Shown here: one piece after another, positions 35,632 through 44,856 of the stretch
How the letters are laid out: every line of letters begins with the position of its first letter
Numbering within the stretch: position 1 is the stretch's first letter
Source: Phycisphaerales bacterium
GTDB lineage: Bacteria > Planctomycetota > Phycisphaerae > Phycisphaerales > UBA1924
Direction of reading: 5' to 3'
Assembly: GCA_016709445.1 (NCBI GenBank)
Contig: JADJMV010000006.1
Location: forward strand, 124,001-188,000
DNA length: 64,000 nt
Notes under the pieces: generated by a model
Told to the model about the DNA's origin: nothing
What the model saw: the letters and a program-made list of their open reading frames with translations, nothing else
Database searches by the model: none
Translations under genes and position numbers: made by a program

Positions 35632-36306
35632 TCAGCCGGCGGGGGGCTCCTTGGTCAGCATGTACCCGACACCGGGGACCGTGTGGATCATTCGTGGCGC
35701 GCCCAGCTTCCGGCGGAGCGCACTGACGAAGACCTCGATCACGTTGCTGTCGGGGTCGAAGTTCAGGTCCCAGACGTGCTGGCCGATCGATGCTCGTGTC
35801 AGCACGCGCTCGGTGTTCCGCACGAAGTACTCGAGCAGGGCGAACTCTTTCGGGGTCAACCGGACCGCGCGACCTGCGCGCGCGGCTCGGTGCTTGAGCA
35901 GATCGAGTTCCAGATCCTCGAAGGCCAGGAGTGCGCCTTCGACGCCGCGCGGGCGGCGTGTGACGGCTCGCAGGCGGGCGCACAACTCGTCGAGGTTGGC
36001 GGGCTTGACCACGAAGTCATCGGCGCCCGCGTCGAGCCCCTGGACCTTGTCGGCGGGCTCTCCGAGGCCCGTCAGCATGACGATCGGCGTCCCGACCCCG
36101 CCCCGGCGCAGGCGGCGGCACAACTCGAACCCATCGCCATCGGGCAGACGCACATCGAGAATGATCGCGTCGTGTGGGTTGTGGGTCGCGAGCCACTCGC
36201 CCCGCTCGACCGTGGGGGCGGTCTCGACGTTGTGCCCGCGCCCCTCGAGGCCGGACTGCATCTCTCGCGAGACCGACGGATCGTCTTCGACCAGGAGCAC
36301 CCGCAT
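35632..36306 (-). CDS. OmpR/PhoB-family response regulator
   Basis: 224 residues from ATG 36306 (MRVLLVEDDPSVSREMQSGL). The receiver has acidic pocket EDD (8-10), phospho-acceptor D51 in ILDVRLPDGDG, T79 in MLTG and K101 in VVKP. The winged-helix Trans_reg_C domain (about 125-222) carries the typical LTPKEFALLEYFVRN, DSNVIEVFVSALRRKL and THTVPGVGYML-like (IHTVPGVGYML) segments. It is the partner of the histidine kinase directly downstream. Target promoters are not visible. Confidence 0.94.
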   Translation of the reverse strand: MRVLLVEDDPSVSREMQSGLEGRGHNVETAPTVERGEWLATHNPHDAIILDVRLPDGDGFELCRRLRRGGVGTPIVMLTGLGEPADKVQGLDAGADDFVVKPANLDELCARLRAVTRRPRGVEGALLAFEDLELDLLKHRAARAGRAVRLTPKEFALLEYFVRNTERVLTRASIGQHVWDLNFDPDSNVIEVFVSALRRKLGAPRMIHTVPGVGYMLTKEPPAG

Positions 36307-36741
36307 GAGAGATCGACGCTCCTCTGCGGCGCCCACCCATTCGGTCGACGAACACCCACTCCGCGGCCGCACCATCAGGGTACACCGTCGGCCAGGTCCC
36401 GCCAACACTCTCGGGCTCCTGGGGCTCGGGACCGACGGGGCGGCGTCGGGGATTCACGCGGCTGCAGAACGCCGACGCCGGCTGTGGTTCCGGGCGCCCT
36501 GGCGCCTGGGGGTTGACGGGGACGGCTTGTTCTCCAAGCCGGCACTGCTATTCTTTCTTCGGATGACAACGACGGCCATTGCCAACTAATCGCCGCCTCG
36601 CGCCCGACAGGCCGCCCCGGCGCGGCACATCTCGGGCTCCGCTGGTCCCGTCTCGGAACCGGCGTTGCGGCTGCGGCGAGATACTTCGCCCCCCTCCGAG
36701 CCCTACTCGCTCCGGCGGCCCCGCCGCCAACTGGAATCCCA
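36307..36741. other. Divergent intergenic region
   Basis: 435 bp between the leftward response regulator and the rightward RNHCP gene. A small hairpin GGCTTG/CAAGCC lies near 36524-36540. No gene is supported. Confidence 0.4.
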
Positions 36742-37116
36742 ATGTCCCGAAAGTCCCGCCCCGAGCGCGACGGTTTCACGTGCATGCGCTGCCGTCGCGA
36801 AGTCTCTGATCAGTCCTTTGGCACCCGCCACCGCAACCACTGTCCATACTGCTTGTGGTCCCGCCACCTCGACGACGAGCCGGGAGATCGGCGCAGCCCG
36901 TGTCGCTCCCCCATGGAGCCGATCGGCATCGAGGTCCGGGCCGACGGCGAGTGGGCGATCATCCATCGATGCGCGGGCTGCGGCACGCTGCGCACCAACC
37001 GGCTTGCGGGCGACGATCACGAGCTGGCCCTGCTCGGCCTCGCGCTGCGGCCGCTCGCGCGACCCGCCTTCCCGCTCGATCTGCTCGGTCCCGGCGCGGG
37101 GGGAGGGGGTTGGTGA
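36742..37116 (+). CDS. RNHCP-domain protein
   Basis: 124 residues from ATG 36742. The N-terminal half carries FTCMRCRREV and the family-defining RHRNHCPYCLWSRHLD, and later HRCAGCGTLRTNRLAG. Four CxxC-type cysteine pairs suggest one or two zinc ribbons. RNHCP proteins are small cytoplasmic proteins of unknown function, typically 90-130 residues, and this one has the normal length. It stands alone, with an AT-rich promoter-like patch behind it serving the next gene. Confidence 0.9.
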   Translation: MSRKSRPERDGFTCMRCRREVSDQSFGTRHRNHCPYCLWSRHLDDEPGDRRSPCRSPMEPIGIEVRADGEWAIIHRCAGCGTLRTNRLAGDDHELALLGLALRPLARPAFPLDLLGPGAGGGGW

Positions 37117-37200
37117 GGCTCCATCAAATGTCATAAAATTATCCGCAATAAGAAACCTCGGGCTCCATCGCGGCCTCCAACGAGAGGAAAGGGAAACTCC

Positions 37201-37737
37201 ATGAGAACCCATGCCGCCGCGTTCGTGCCATTGCTCGCCCTGTTCGCCCTGCCGGGCTGTGGGACGACCACTTCCTCGGGGCGTGCCTCCCAAGGGTGCC
37301 AAATGGCGAGGGCCCTCGACGCCTCGCCGTCGGGGGCGGTGACGGAGGGGACGCGGGCGTCGCTGCTCGCAGCCTTGGCGGACGAGCGTCGGGCGGGTGC
37401 GCTGTATCAGGCGGTCATCGACCGCTACGGGCGCATCATGCCCTTCGCGAATATCGTGCATTCGGAGCGCATGCACGCCAACCACGTCGAGCAACTGATG
37501 GCGGCGCGGGGCATCGAGATCCCGGTCGACACGACGGTCATCCCGGTGGAGGAGATTCCCGGGACGGTCGCGGAGGCGTACCGCGCCGGCGTAGAGGCGG
37601 AACTCGAGAACATCGAACTCTACGACCGCCTGATCACCGGGGTAGACGACGAGGCCGTGCGGGAGGCCTTCCGCCAGCTCCGGTCAATGTCGGAGCAACG
37701 CCATCTCGTCGCGTTCCGGCGTTTCGCCGGCACGTGA
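37201..37737 (+). CDS. Ferritin-like DUF2202 lipoprotein
   Basis: 178 residues from ATG 37201 with GAGGAAAGGG upstream. The lipobox LPGC lies at about 17-20. The mature part is an all-helical DUF2202 domain with repeated carboxylate/His motifs (ADERRAGALYQAVIDRYG, IVHSERMHANHVEQLM, AELENIELYDRLI, MSEQRHLVAFRRF), the E..H spacing of a ferritin-like di-iron site. Its position in the envelope would suit metal or oxidant handling. A strikingly AT-rich stretch at about 37120-37160 is the probable promoter. Confidence 0.87.
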   Translation: MRTHAAAFVPLLALFALPGCGTTTSSGRASQGCQMARALDASPSGAVTEGTRASLLAALADERRAGALYQAVIDRYGRIMPFANIVHSERMHANHVEQLMAARGIEIPVDTTVIPVEEIPGTVAEAYRAGVEAELENIELYDRLITGVDDEAVREAFRQLRSMSEQRHLVAFRRFAGT

Positions 37738-37738
37738 T

Positions 37739-38278
37739 TCATTGGGCAGGTGCGCGGCTGAGGCGGAAGACCACCGGCTCGCCGAGCTTGCCGGCGCGGT
37801 CGTAGGCACGCCACTCCTCTCGGATGGTTCCGTCGTCGAGCAGCGCGAGGGTCATATCGCCCATGAAGTGTTCGTCGCGGCTGCGCAGGTTCGTCACGCT
37901 GTCGAAGACGAAGTGGTATTGGGTTCCTTCGGAGGTGTGCTCGGGCCGTGAGGCGACCATTCGGGGCTGGTTGCCCGAGGCGCAGTAGTGGGTGATGACC
38001 AGCCTCGGGCCGTCCATGTGGTACACGTTGGTCATCTCATGGGGCTGACCTGGGAACATGATTTCTCGGACGGCCGACCCGGCGCTCGTGACGGCGAAGG
38101 TGGTGGTGCCGTCTTCATCGGGCGATTGCCAGTCGCCCGCGAGGCTGGCGATCTGCCCGAGCATCTCCGCGTCGTGGGCGGAGTTCGATGTGGCCGCGAC
38201 GCGGGCCTGCTGGCTCTGGCAGCCGCCGAGCAGGGCGGCGGCGATGAGCATCGCGGCGAGTTGGGCATTCCGGGGCAT
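37739..38278 (-). CDS. Lipoprotein, DUF1579-like
   Basis: 179 residues from ATG 38278. The signal peptide ends in LLGGC (residues 16-20), so it is a lipoprotein. The mature domain starts with LAGDWQSPDEDGTTTFAVTS and has MTNVYHMDGPRLVITHYCAS and FDSVTNLRSRDEHFMGDM. This is a single beta-barrel of the kind seen in DUF1579 and lipocalin-like proteins that bind small ligands; function unknown. It converges on the DUF2202 gene with only 1 bp between stops. Confidence 0.8.
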   Translation of the reverse strand: MPRNAQLAAMLIAAALLGGCQSQQARVAATSNSAHDAEMLGQIASLAGDWQSPDEDGTTTFAVTSAGSAVREIMFPGQPHEMTNVYHMDGPRLVITHYCASGNQPRMVASRPEHTSEGTQYHFVFDSVTNLRSRDEHFMGDMTLALLDDGTIREEWRAYDRAGKLGEPVVFRLSRAPAQ

Positions 38279-38398
38279 GGGGCTCTCCTGGGGTTCGATC
38301 CGGTGAGCATATCGCCCGGGCGCCCATGATCCAAGTGGGTGCGGCGGTCCGGCGTGGGGATCGACCGCGGTGGCCTGCGGCCGGGGATATGGTGCAGC

Positions 38399-39262
38399 AT
38401 GCTGCTGCCCATCAACGACCCGGTAAGCACGTTGACTCACGGGGTGGGGGCACTGGTCTTCGCGGCATTGGGTGTCGATCTGATGCTCCACGGCCGGGGC
38501 AGCCGCGGCAGGCTGGTCGCCCTCGGCACCTTCATCGGATCGGCCGTGCTGCTGCTCTCGGCAAGCGCGGCGTTCCATGCCGCCCCGAGCGGCACGGCGG
38601 CCCGAACGGTGCTCCAGCGGGTCGACCACGCCGCGATCTTCGTGCTGATCGCGGGCACATTTACCCCCATTCATGCGATCCGGTTCCGGGGGCTCGCTCG
38701 CTGGGGTGCGATTGCGGGGATCTGGGTCTTTGCGGCCGCCGGGATTGCACTCAAGACGGTGTTCTTCCGCAGCGTGCCCGAATGGCTCGGTGTGGGGTTG
38801 TATCTGGTGATGGGTTGGATGGGCTTGGGGGCGATGATCGCCACTTGGCGTATCTGGGGCCGTCGCGCCGCGACGCTCATGGTCGCCGCCGGGCTGGCCT
38901 ACACGGCCGGGGCGGTCGTCGAGTTGCTCGCATGGCCCACACTGGTGCCTGGCGTGGTGGGGCCACACGAGGTGTTCCACGTGTTCGTGCTGCTGGGTCT
39001 TGGTCTGTTCTGGTTGGACATCCGCGGGATTGCGGGGGCGTCGCGCCGGGGATCGCTCGTGCTCGCGGCGGGCCGTTCATCGCGAGTCGAGCCGGCGCGT
39101 CCGGCAGCGGGGGACGTTGAGCGCGGAGGGGTTGAGGTCAAGCGCCTCCCGGGCGGCCCGGGGACTCTCGGTGCATCATCGCGTGTTGCAGCCGGCGGCG
39201 CCGTTGCCGGGGTGAACGGCGCGGTGCGGGATGCACCCTCCGGGAGTGCCGATGGTCGTTGA
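38399..39262 (+). CDS. Hemolysin III (PAQR) family membrane protein
   Basis: 287 residues from ATG 38399. Seven hydrophobic helices run between residues 10 and 210. The family metal ligands are visible: THGVG and SASAAFHAAP near the start (Ser/His), RVDHAAIFVLIAGTFTP in the middle (Asp) and GPHEVFHVFVLLG near the end (two His). Bacterial members form a zinc-dependent intramembrane hydrolase fold of unknown substrate. The last 70 residues are a Gly/Arg/Val-rich extension with no membrane helix, not typical of the family. Confidence 0.88.
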   Translation: MLLPINDPVSTLTHGVGALVFAALGVDLMLHGRGSRGRLVALGTFIGSAVLLLSASAAFHAAPSGTAARTVLQRVDHAAIFVLIAGTFTPIHAIRFRGLARWGAIAGIWVFAAAGIALKTVFFRSVPEWLGVGLYLVMGWMGLGAMIATWRIWGRRAATLMVAAGLAYTAGAVVELLAWPTLVPGVVGPHEVFHVFVLLGLGLFWLDIRGIAGASRRGSLVLAAGRSSRVEPARPAAGDVERGGVEVKRLPGGPGTLGASSRVAAGGAVAGVNGAVRDAPSGSADGR

Positions 39263-40000
39263 GTCTTGCGAAGACCGGACGGCCGGTGCGCAGACTTTGG
39301 TTGCGGCCGCCGTTGGACGCGAAGTGTTCTTGCGGCGAGGGCGGCGTGGCGGGGACTTCGGGTTCGGGGCATCGGTGCGCCGCGGGCAGCATCGGGCCGC
39401 CCGCCCGGAGGCACTTGAGAGCGCTTGGCTGCTCCGCGCCCGCGCCCGTGCGGGTGTCGAATTCCAAGAATCTGGTTCGGGTCATCTTCCTTGGGGAACG
39501 GGTTGGGGATGATCGGGATGAGGATTCCGAGTCGGCGTCGAACGCGGGCTCCCTGGGCTTGATCGCCGAGGGGGTGCGGCGTGCGTCCGGGGGAATACGC
39601 CGCGCGAGGCGACGCGCCGGTCTGAGCGTCCTTTCGGCGGAATCTGCCCGTGCGGGTGATGCACCAGGAACTTACGACTGATGCCTGGGCGCCCGGCGGG
39701 AAAGGACGATTTGAACACTGGGATATCCGTTGCAAGGTTGCCGGTTGGTGTGCATCGGTGGGACAACCCAGGTGTCGTTCGTCCACAGTACGGCGGAGCA
39801 GCGGGAGCGACCTGCCAGTTTGTCCCGGTCGACGTGGAGAGAGACTTCGTACCCGGCGTTGATTTCGCCCCGGCGGTTAGGCTAGGGTTGTCGCTGGTTC
39901 GGTGCGTGTGGCACCGTTCCGAGATCGTGGTGGGCAGTGGCGGGTGTTATGGAGGAGTGGTCCGAGCGGCGCCGCTGCCAACGCAGAGGGAGATCATCAC
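39263..40000. other. Long intergenic region with a possible promoter
   Basis: No frame here is convincing as a gene. TTGATT (39859-39864) and TAGGGT (39883-39888) are spaced by 18 bp and could drive the dockerin protein gene at 40001. Confidence 0.35.
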
Positions 40001-41593
40001 ATGGCATTGCGTCGAATTGGTTTGCCGCTGGTTGCGGCGGTTGTGGTCGGCTCGCTTGCCAACTTGGCGGGCGCGCAGGTCGTCGTGGACCGGAACACGG
40101 ACACCCTCCACAAGTGGAGCGGCGTCGAGACCGGCGTGAGGCTTCCCACAGGTCCGGCGGAGGAACTGGGCATCAGTTCCTTCCACGGCACCCGGTACAC
40201 CGAGGCGGATTCGGCGCTGCTCCAGTCGCGTGAGGCGCCCGCGGGCGGCTTCCCGATCACGCAGCCGAGCGTCGGCGGGGGATCCGGTCAGACCGATGGC
40301 GGGAGCGGCGGGGGGACGCGGTCGGCGGACCAGCCGATCAATTGCAGCGGGAGCGGTTGGTACAGCAACAACAACAGCAGCATCGTCCCCTATCTCGTGT
40401 TCGATGACTTCGTCGCGGACGGCAGCACCGTCGGCACGGTGCACTTCTCGGGCGGTGTCTACGACACGGGCACGGGTCAGACCGGGAGCCTGGGCGCGAT
40501 CAGCTCGATCAGCATGGAAATCTCGACGATCGGGAGCGGCGACACGTGCGGCTGGGTGTACAGCAGCCTCGTCGGGATCGATTCGTTTTCGGTCGCCGAG
40601 TTGAATCCGCAGTTCGTGTGCAGCGTGAGCGGGATCTACAACGCCTACGAGTTCACGGCCAACCTGCATGCTCCGATCGGCGTCAACGCCGGTCAGAACT
40701 ACCTGATCACGATCTACGCGACCCTCGCGAACCCCGACGGTTCGCAGGTCTATGTCTGGTCGGACTCGCTGACCTCGCACAACAACCCGGCGACCTCCTG
40801 GACGCTCGATGGTCATCAGTATGTGCGTTGCAGCCCCGATATGGCGTTCAACGCCGGCCAGGGCGGATCCTCCTGCCAGCCGAATGACTGCCAGACGACC
40901 TGCTGGTACAGCAACTACTACAGCGCCTACAACCCCTACATCTGTCTCGATGACTTCGTCGCGCCTGCGAACGGCGACATGCGCCGCCTCGGCGCCGTCG
41001 GCGGCGTCTACGACGCGGCGACCGGGACCGGTACCAACTTCAGCAACATCTCGGGTCTGTACGTCGAGCTCTACGACGCGGTCGCGGATGGCGCCTATCC
41101 CTGCGGCAACTTCGCTGGCAGCTTCTACGGCGCCTTCATCGCGCCCCTCGCCGACACCAATCCGCGCTACGACTGCACCGACATCTTCGGCATCAGCCAC
41201 TACCGGTTCACCATCGAACTGCCGGCGGGTTTCAACCTCGTCGCCGGTCATCGGTACTTGGTCGGCGTCTACGGCATCCCCGTTGACACCAACAGCTCGA
41301 AGCTCTTCTGCTGGGGTGGCACCGACGCGGTGTACGGCTACACCTCTTGGTCCTACAACCTCGGCAGCGGCGTCGAGGAAATCTGCCACGATGTGGACCA
41401 GGCCTTCTGCGTCAATCCGAAGAAGCCCTGCTACGCCGACTTCAACAACGACGGGTTCGTCGACACCCGTGACGTGCTCGCGTTCCTGAACGCCTGGACG
41501 CACGGCGACCTCCATGCCGACATGGACTACAACATCACGCTCGATACGCGTGACGTGCTCGCCTTCCTGAACATCTGGACGAGGGGCTGCTAG
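40001..41593 (+). CDS. Secreted protein with dockerin-like C-terminus
   Basis: 530 residues from ATG 40001 with AGAGGGAG upstream. The signal peptide ends near NLAGAQ. The mature protein has two related beta-rich halves of about 170 residues, each beginning with a motif like SGWYSNNNSSIVPYLVFDDF or TCWYSNYYSAYNPYICLDDF and containing GGVYD, FTANLHAPIGVNAGQNYLI or FTIELPAGFNLVAGHRYLV. Two dockerin-type loops close it (ADFNNDGFVDTRDVLAFLNA and ADMDYNITLDTRDVLAFLNI, then TRGC). It probably attaches to the cell surface or a cohesin-like partner; no catalytic motif is visible. Confidence 0.87.
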   Translation: MALRRIGLPLVAAVVVGSLANLAGAQVVVDRNTDTLHKWSGVETGVRLPTGPAEELGISSFHGTRYTEADSALLQSREAPAGGFPITQPSVGGGSGQTDGGSGGGTRSADQPINCSGSGWYSNNNSSIVPYLVFDDFVADGSTVGTVHFSGGVYDTGTGQTGSLGAISSISMEISTIGSGDTCGWVYSSLVGIDSFSVAELNPQFVCSVSGIYNAYEFTANLHAPIGVNAGQNYLITIYATLANPDGSQVYVWSDSLTSHNNPATSWTLDGHQYVRCSPDMAFNAGQGGSSCQPNDCQTTCWYSNYYSAYNPYICLDDFVAPANGDMRRLGAVGGVYDAATGTGTNFSNISGLYVELYDAVADGAYPCGNFAGSFYGAFIAPLADTNPRYDCTDIFGISHYRFTIELPAGFNLVAGHRYLVGVYGIPVDTNSSKLFCWGGTDAVYGYTSWSYNLGSGVEEICHDVDQAFCVNPKKPCYADFNNDGFVDTRDVLAFLNAWTHGDLHADMDYNITLDTRDVLAFLNIWTRGC

Positions 41594-42738
41594 GCCCCCG
41601 GCTGTTGTAGAGTCTCCGCACGATTTGCGGCCCCGGGCATCTCTGCCCGGGGCCGTTTCCTTGCGCCGGCGGACGGGCGCGACGGCGCGGGCCGCAGCGC
41701 CTCGACAATGCTCCCCCCGACGACTTCGGTCGAGGCCGAGCCGCCGCAGTCGGGGGTGAGTTGGCCGCCGGCCACGACCGCGTCGATGGCCGCTTCGAGC
41801 GCGATCGCTTCCTCCCGGAGCCCGAGACCTTCCCCGAGCAGCAGGGCCGCTGAACCGACCGCACCGATCGGGTTGGCGACGTTGCGCCCCGCCAGCGACG
41901 GTGCGGACCCGTGGATCGGTTCGAAGAGCGAGGGGCGCGAGTAACCAATGCAGGCGGAGCCGAGCAGCCCCAGCGAGCCCACGAGCACGGCGGCCTCGTC
42001 GGAGATGATGTCGCCGAACATGTTCTCGGTGAGTATGACGTCGAACGCCGTTGGGCGGGTCACCACCTGCATCGCGGCCGAATCGATGAGGTGGTGCTCG
42101 AGACTGATATCGCCGTACTCCGCGGCGTGGAGCTGCGTCACCGTCTCCCGCCACAGGCGGGAGGTTTCGAGCAGATTGGCCTTGTCGAGGCTTGCGACCC
42201 GGCGGGAGCGGGCGCGGGCGAGATCGAGGGCGATCCTGGCCACGCGCTCGATCTCGGAACGGGTGTAGCGGCACTGGTCCGACGCCCAGTCGCGTCCGCG
42301 CTCACGGGCGCCGAAGTAGATCCCTCCGGTCAGCTCGCGGACGATCACGAGGTCGACGCCGGCGACGACATCCTGCCGGAGCGGGCTCCGTGCCCCGAGG
42401 CCCGGGCGGAGGCGGACCGGTCGGAGGTTGGCGAACAGGCCGAGTTCGCGCCGCAGGCCGAGGAGTCCCTGTTCCGGGCGGAGGTGGGGCGGCGCGCCGT
42501 CCCACTGCGGCCCCCCCACAGCGCCGAGCAGGACGGCGTCGGCCCGCCGGCACAGGGCGAGCGTGTCGGGGGGGAGGGGGCAACCCACCGTGTCGATGGC
42601 CTCGCCGCCGATGGCGGCGTGCTCGAATGTCAGATCGTGGCCGAAGCGTTTCGCGACGGCGCGGAGAACGCGGACGGCTTCGCGGGTGACCTCAGGGCCG
42701 ATGCCGTCACCGGGGAGCATGGCGATGTGGGCGCGCAT
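41590..42738 (-). CDS. leuB: 3-isopropylmalate dehydrogenase
   Basis: 382 residues, complete. It opens IAMLPGDGIGPEVTREAVRV and has AVGGPQWDG, the substrate Arg region RPVRLRPG, RELTGGIYFG, the catalytic Lys in SLDKANLLETSRLW, and the metal/NAD motif ILTENMFGDIISDEAAVLVG followed by EPIHGSAPSLAGRNVANPIG. It oxidises and decarboxylates 3-isopropylmalate in leucine synthesis. It is last in leuA-C-D-B, 22 bp after leuD. The last residues are encoded by the hairpin at 41629-41654 and the stop overlaps the stop of the convergent dockerin gene by 4 bp. Confidence 0.95.
   Translation of the reverse strand: MRAHIAMLPGDGIGPEVTREAVRVLRAVAKRFGHDLTFEHAAIGGEAIDTVGCPLPPDTLALCRRADAVLLGAVGGPQWDGAPPHLRPEQGLLGLRRELGLFANLRPVRLRPGLGARSPLRQDVVAGVDLVIVRELTGGIYFGARERGRDWASDQCRYTRSEIERVARIALDLARARSRRVASLDKANLLETSRLWRETVTQLHAAEYGDISLEHHLIDSAAMQVVTRPTAFDVILTENMFGDIISDEAAVLVGSLGLLGSACIGYSRPSLFEPIHGSAPSLAGRNVANPIGAVGSAALLLGEGLGLREEAIALEAAIDAVVAGGQLTPDCGGSASTEVVGGSIVEALRPAPSRPSAGARKRPRAEMPGAANRAETLQQPGA
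41629..41662 (+). terminator. Intrinsic terminator of the dockerin gene, inside the leuB 3' end
   Basis: A perfect 11-bp GC stem (41629-41639 with 41644-41654, loop TCTC) followed by GTTTCCTTG on the plus strand. It serves the rightward dockerin gene, yet its bases are also codons of the leftward leuB. Confidence 0.8.
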
Positions 42739-42760
42739 GTTGGTGGCCTTTCGGGGTTGC

Positions 42761-43384
42761 TCAGGGATTGTGGACAGGTGTGGAACAGCCCGCCTTCATG
42801 GCCTCCCGTCGCTCGGAAGCGAGGATGCGAGGCAACTGGGCGACGAGGTAGCCGAGGTGGTCGACGCCATCGAGCAGGCAACGCCGGGTAAAGGGATCAA
42901 TCGTGAAGCGGAACGGGGCGAACAGAGCGTGGCCCCCCGACGGCCAGACTTCGCGCCGGCTCAGATCGATCTCCGCCTCGGCGAAGGGGGCGTCCAGCAT
43001 GGCGTGGACATGCTCCGGGGCGGCGACGATCGGGAGGATCCCGTTCCGAGAGGCGTTGGCGCGGAAGATGTCGGCGATCTCCGTCGAGATGATTGCTCGG
43101 ACGCCGAGGTCCGCGAGCGCCCAAGCGGCGTGCTCGCGCGAGGAGCCGCAGCCGAAGTTGTGACCCGCGACGATGATCGCCGCCCCGGGGGCCCGCGGAT
43201 CGTTGAGCGGGCAGCCCGGCCGCTCGACCCCCTCGCGCATCCGGCGCCAGTCGGCGAAGGCATGGCGCCCGAGCCCGTCGCTCGTGGTGGTCGTCAGAAA
43301 CCTCGCGGGGATGATCCGGTCGGTATCGATGTGGGCTTCTGGCAGGGCAAGGATGCGGGATCGGAGGGTGGTGAACGGTTGCAT
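42761..43384 (-). CDS. leuD: 3-isopropylmalate dehydratase small subunit
   Basis: 207 residues. It has IDTDRIIPARFL near the start and the swivel-domain motif AGHNFGCGSSREHAAWAL, then ISTEIADIFRANASRNGILP. It pairs with LeuC to isomerise 2-isopropylmalate to 3-isopropylmalate. Its length is typical. It lies 36 bp after leuC in the operon. The protein is intact while its partner gene is frameshifted twice. Confidence 0.95.
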   Translation of the reverse strand: MQPFTTLRSRILALPEAHIDTDRIIPARFLTTTTSDGLGRHAFADWRRMREGVERPGCPLNDPRAPGAAIIVAGHNFGCGSSREHAAWALADLGVRAIISTEIADIFRANASRNGILPIVAAPEHVHAMLDAPFAEAEIDLSRREVWPSGGHALFAPFRFTIDPFTRRCLLDGVDHLGYLVAQLPRILASERREAMKAGCSTPVHNP

Positions 43385-43420
43385 GGCGGGGTGCTCGCGA
43401 CTGGGGTTGGCGCCGGCCGA

Positions 43421-44842
43421 CTAGCGATGCCGGCGGAGTTGCGGCGCGGCGGAAACGAACTCGCGCGGGTCTGTGACGCGTCCGGTGACGGCGCAGGCCG
43501 CGGCGGTCAGCGGGCTGGCGAGGAGCGTCCGGGCGCCCGCGCCCTGCCTGCCCTCGAAATTGCGGTTGGAGGTGCTGACGACGTACTGGCCCGGGGGGGC
43601 GGTGTCGCCGTTCATGGCGATGCACATCGAGCATCCCGGCTCGCGCCATTCGCACCCGGCCTCGAGGAAGGTGCGGGCGAGCCCCTCGGCCTCCGCCTGC
43701 CGCTTGACGGTCCCGGAACCGGGAACGATGAGCACACGCACGCCATCGCACACTCTCCGCCGGTGCAAGATCGATGCGGCGGCCCGGAGGTCTTCGATAC
43801 GGCTGTTGGTGCAACTGCCGATGAAGACTGTGTGGATCGGGAGCCCGGCCGGCGTGCGACCGGTCTCGAGCGCCATGTAGTCGAGGGCGCGGCGGCGGGT
43901 CGGATCGTCTCCCGCCGCGGGGATAGGGGCTCCGATGGGGCCCGCCATCGCGGGGCTCGTCCCCCAGGTGATCATGGGCTCGACCGCGTCGGCGTGGATT
44001 GTGGCGCGGCGGTCGAACTCCGCGTCCGGATCGGTCGCGAGTGCCCTCCAGGATTCGAGGGCCGCGTCGAAGGCGTCGCCGGCGGGGGCCATGGGCCGTC
44101 CCCGGAGATACTCGGCGGTCGTCTCGTCCGGCGCGACCATGCCGGCGGGCGCCGGCCTCGATCGAGAGGTTGCAGAGTGTCATGCGGCCCTCGATCGTGA
44201 GGTCCTGCACGGCCGCGCCGCGGTACTCGATCACGCAGCCGGTCGCGCCGTCGGCGCCGATCTGCGCGATCAACGCGAGGGCGAGGTCCTTGGCCGTCAC
44301 GGCCGGGCCGGGTCGGCCCTCGAAGCGGACCGCCATCGTGCGCGAGCGGCGTTGCAGCAGGCACTGCGTCGCGAGGACCTGCGCGACCTCGGAGGTGCCG
44401 ATGCCGAACGCCAGAGCACCCAGCGCCCCGTGGGTGCTCGTATGGCTGTCCCCGCACACGATCGTCAGGCCCGGCTGGGTCGCGCCTGGAGTTCGGGGCC
44501 GATCACATGGACGATCCCGCGCCGGTCAGATTCCATGCCGAGCAGGCGGATCCGGTGCTCGCGGCAACGCCGCGTCAGCGTCTCGATCTGCGCCGCGGCT
44601 CCTGCCGGGAACTGGGGCAGTGCGCCGGGCGGGAGCGTGGGGGTGGAGTGGTCGAGTGTGGCGAGCGTCCGATCGGGCCGGCGCACGGGGAGCCCCCGAC
44701 GCTCGAGTTCGGCGAACGCCTGGGGTGAGGTGACCTCGTGGACGAGGTGCAGGTCGATCGCGAGGATGGCGGGGGCCTCCTCGGACTCGGGGACCACCTC
44801 GTGGGCCGCCCAGATCTTCTCGTACAGCGTGCGAGGTTGCAT
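43421..44842 (-). pseudogene. leuC: 3-isopropylmalate dehydratase large subunit, two frameshifts
   Basis: Three consecutive segments in two frames make up one LeuC of about 472 residues. From ATG 44842: MQPRTLYEKIWAAHEVVPES to HVIGPELQA. From about 44480 in another frame: LTIVCGDSHTSTHGALGALA to TLCNLSIEAGA. From about 44150 back in the first frame: MVAPDETTAEYLRGRP, FIGSCTNSRIEDLRAA and AGCEWREPGCSMCIAMNGD. The iron-sulfur cysteines (CGDSHTS, CxxC in the last segment) are all present. The first change fits a CG duplication in GCGCG, the second one extra C or two missing bases. All other leu genes are intact, so consensus errors are likely. Confidence 0.9.
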
Positions 44843-44856
44843 GGGAATTGCCCTTC

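Noticed and set aside
39259..39681. 140-residue plus-strand frame after the hemolysin III gene
   Set aside because: Composition is Arg/Gly/Ser-rich with no natural domain or ribosome site; left as intergenic.
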